From: Rapana venosa
Lineage: Eukaryota > Mollusca > Gastropoda > Neogastropoda > Muricidae
NCBI GenBank assembly: GCA_028751875.1
Contig: CM054141.1
Location: 66,769,248-66,833,247, forward strand
Length of the DNA stretch: 64,000 nt
Reading direction: 5' to 3'
Part shown: in pieces, positions 55,341-64,000 of the stretch
Layout: each line of letters begins with the position of its first letter
How positions within the stretch are numbered: the first letter of the stretch is position 1
Program-made: the position numbers and the translations under genes
The notes under the pieces: model-generated
The model's input: only the letters and a program-made list of their open reading frames with translations
The model's database searches: none
What the model was told of the DNA's origin: nothing

Positions 55341-55725
55341 GATGGACGCTACAGCCGAGTGGTTAAGACCATTTGACTTAATCCCATAGTCCATGAAGTT
55401 GTGGGTTCGAATCTCGGCAGCGTCTGGTGAATTAAGGATGGAGATTTTTACGATCTCCCAGGTCAACTTAAAATGCAAACCTGCCAGTGCCCTAACTCCT
55501 ACCGTGTATACATGCATGCAGAAGATCAAATAAGCACATTAAAGATGACATAATTCATATCAGCATGCAGTGAGTTATAGAAGCACAAACATACCCAGCA
55601 TACCAAGTCAGAATGCAGCTACTTTCATGGCAGGCAAAAACGGTCATATACATAATGCAAAATCTCACCATTGGTGGACTCCAGAGATCTAGCCAAGGAA
55701 CAAAACAAACAAACAAAACCCCATC
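55341..55725 (+). mobile_element. SINE family C copy, full length, tRNA-Leu/Ser-like head
   Basis: The first 80 bp resemble a class II tRNA: gacgct at 55342 pairs with agcgtc at about 55419; A box agccgagtggttaagac; B box gggttcgaatctc. The tail reads ctcaccattggtgg, ctagccaaggaacaaaac. The anticodon stem is imperfect, so this is a SINE and not a working tRNA gene. Confidence 0.9.
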
Positions 55726-56699
55726 AACTACATTTATCACACTGACAATGCCTGTGTATGTGTGACTGAGCAAAATTAGTCTCTAAAAAAATAAAATCAA
55801 AGATCAAGATCACATAGAAAGCAAAGGCAATAGATGGACTTCAGAATGAAAAAGAATTAGAACCTCAGGTCTCTCATTTGCGTTCCAGAATGTCTGTCAG
55901 TTGTCTTTTCTGCATGTGTGGTCAGCGTTCCCCCCCCCATTTTGAGCTACTCTCAGCTGCTATTCATTCCATTCCAGTTGGAGCTAACTGTGGCAGAAAC
56001 TGACGGCACTTGGACTTGGTGAAAGGAAGGGGCTGATTTTAGCACTGGGCCCTTGACTGAGTAATGCTGAATTTGTGGTAGCTCTTATCTTCTCATCTGC
56101 TCTTTTTTCATTACTGATAACAATAATGGGACTCTGATATAATCAATAAACAAGCAAACGCTATGTATACATATGCACATTATGCGCCGACTTGAATACA
56201 GCAGAATGACTGAATCATTGGCCGGCTATCAGTAGCTGATCAGTAGTGAGCTCCAGACGTTCTCTTCTTTCTCTTCTATTTGGCTTTATGTGTTTGTGTG
56301 CAACATGTATTTCGTGGATTTAAAGAACCCTCGACAACGAAAGTTGTCCCCAATTTTTTTGACACAGAATGAGGATGGCAATGTCAACAAAAGCAACTCT
56401 CAAAGGGACGGAAACGAATATGCATGCATGGCAAGAAAGCAGGTCAACACTGCGCAATTGCGATACGCATTCTCCTTATAAGTGACCGAATTTCACGCAG
56501 AAAAATTTGTTTCAAGAAAAGTTTGCAAAAAAGGCCTAGCCTAGGTCTAGGCCTGTAGGAAACCAGGCCAACGGGCGAAGGGAACTAACTCTTCTAGGCC
56601 AAAGTAAAGGTGCTTCCGGTATCCCCACGTTTTGTTAGACAGTTCAAGTGTGATCTAATTCAACTGATTGTGAATTACCTGAAACTACCAAGAAACAAA
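55726..56699. other. MCTS1 upstream region
   Basis: No coding exon is recognised. A 63-codon + frame at 56290-56481 has no known motif. The last 200 bp are richer in GGCC/CTAGG words and hold the ETS site, so the promoter and 5' leader probably lie there. Confidence 0.4.
56613..56620 (+). promoter_or_regulatory. ETS-type site (CTTCCGGT) upstream of MCTS1
   Basis: CTTCCGGT lies 80 bp before the start codon, in the likely promoter or 5' UTR. ETS/GABP sites of this form are common in TATA-less housekeeping promoters. Stretches built on CTAGGCCT-like words lie around 56535-56580. Inferred from motif and position only. Confidence 0.4.

Positions 56700-64000
<7,301 letters not shown>

Noticed and set aside
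55341..55425. Possible tRNA-Leu/Ser gene
   Set aside because: A and B boxes and acceptor stem are good, but the anticodon stem is broken and the sequence continues into a SINE body repeated elsewhere (35205-35575).
56290..56481. 63-codon + frame upstream of MCTS1
   Set aside because: No known motif. More likely 5' leader or intergenic DNA; kept only as a note in the upstream-region entry.

Overview
This window looks like animal nuclear DNA, most probably from a mollusc or another lophotrochozoan. Genes have small exons with GT..AG borders and introns of up to 5 kb. Tandem repeats are very dense, and non-LTR retrotransposon pieces and tRNA-headed SINEs are scattered throughout. The phylum is inferred; the sequence shows directly only that the genome is metazoan.

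Layout. From 1 to 16 kb there are the remains of an arylsulfatase B-like gene (4554-7172; no core exons between the two halves, and an apparent frameshift near its end), a 39-bp minisatellite (7.9-8.6 kb), two or three minus-strand LINE ends, many SINE pieces, and a weak two-exon candidate at 11.1-13.1 kb. From 16.3 to 20.4 kb lies a LINE whose sequence is so full of homopolymer runs and frame changes that the assembly itself is suspect. From 20.4 to 27.9 kb I see no gene, only SINEs and simple repeats.

The best-supported gene is a complete CCDC22 orthologue on the + strand (28007-50190): 16 coding exons, 1,923 nt, 640 residues. All exon phases agree. Its introns are loaded with GT/AC tracts, minisatellites, SINEs and LINE tails. 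One intron holds a 2.85-kb array, and several acceptors have GT repeats where a pyrimidine tract is usual. Downstream, after about 6 kb of intergenic DNA, the first three coding exons of MCTS1 (56700-60285) follow on the same strand. The gene runs off the window inside a 29-bp minisatellite whose units each contain a consensus-like 5' splice site.

Function. CCDC22 is a scaffold of the CCC/Commander endosomal recycling complex. MCTS1 is a translation reinitiation and ribosome-recycling factor that works with DENR. The two are unrelated housekeeping genes, and nothing here suggests a joint pathway. The most unusual material is non-coding: a hairpin motif found four times close to GT microsatellites, diverged copies of the start of MCTS1 exon 3 within the preceding intron, splice-signal-like tandem arrays, complementary GT/AC tracts around CCDC22 exons 8 and 9, and a tail shared by a SINE family and a LINE.
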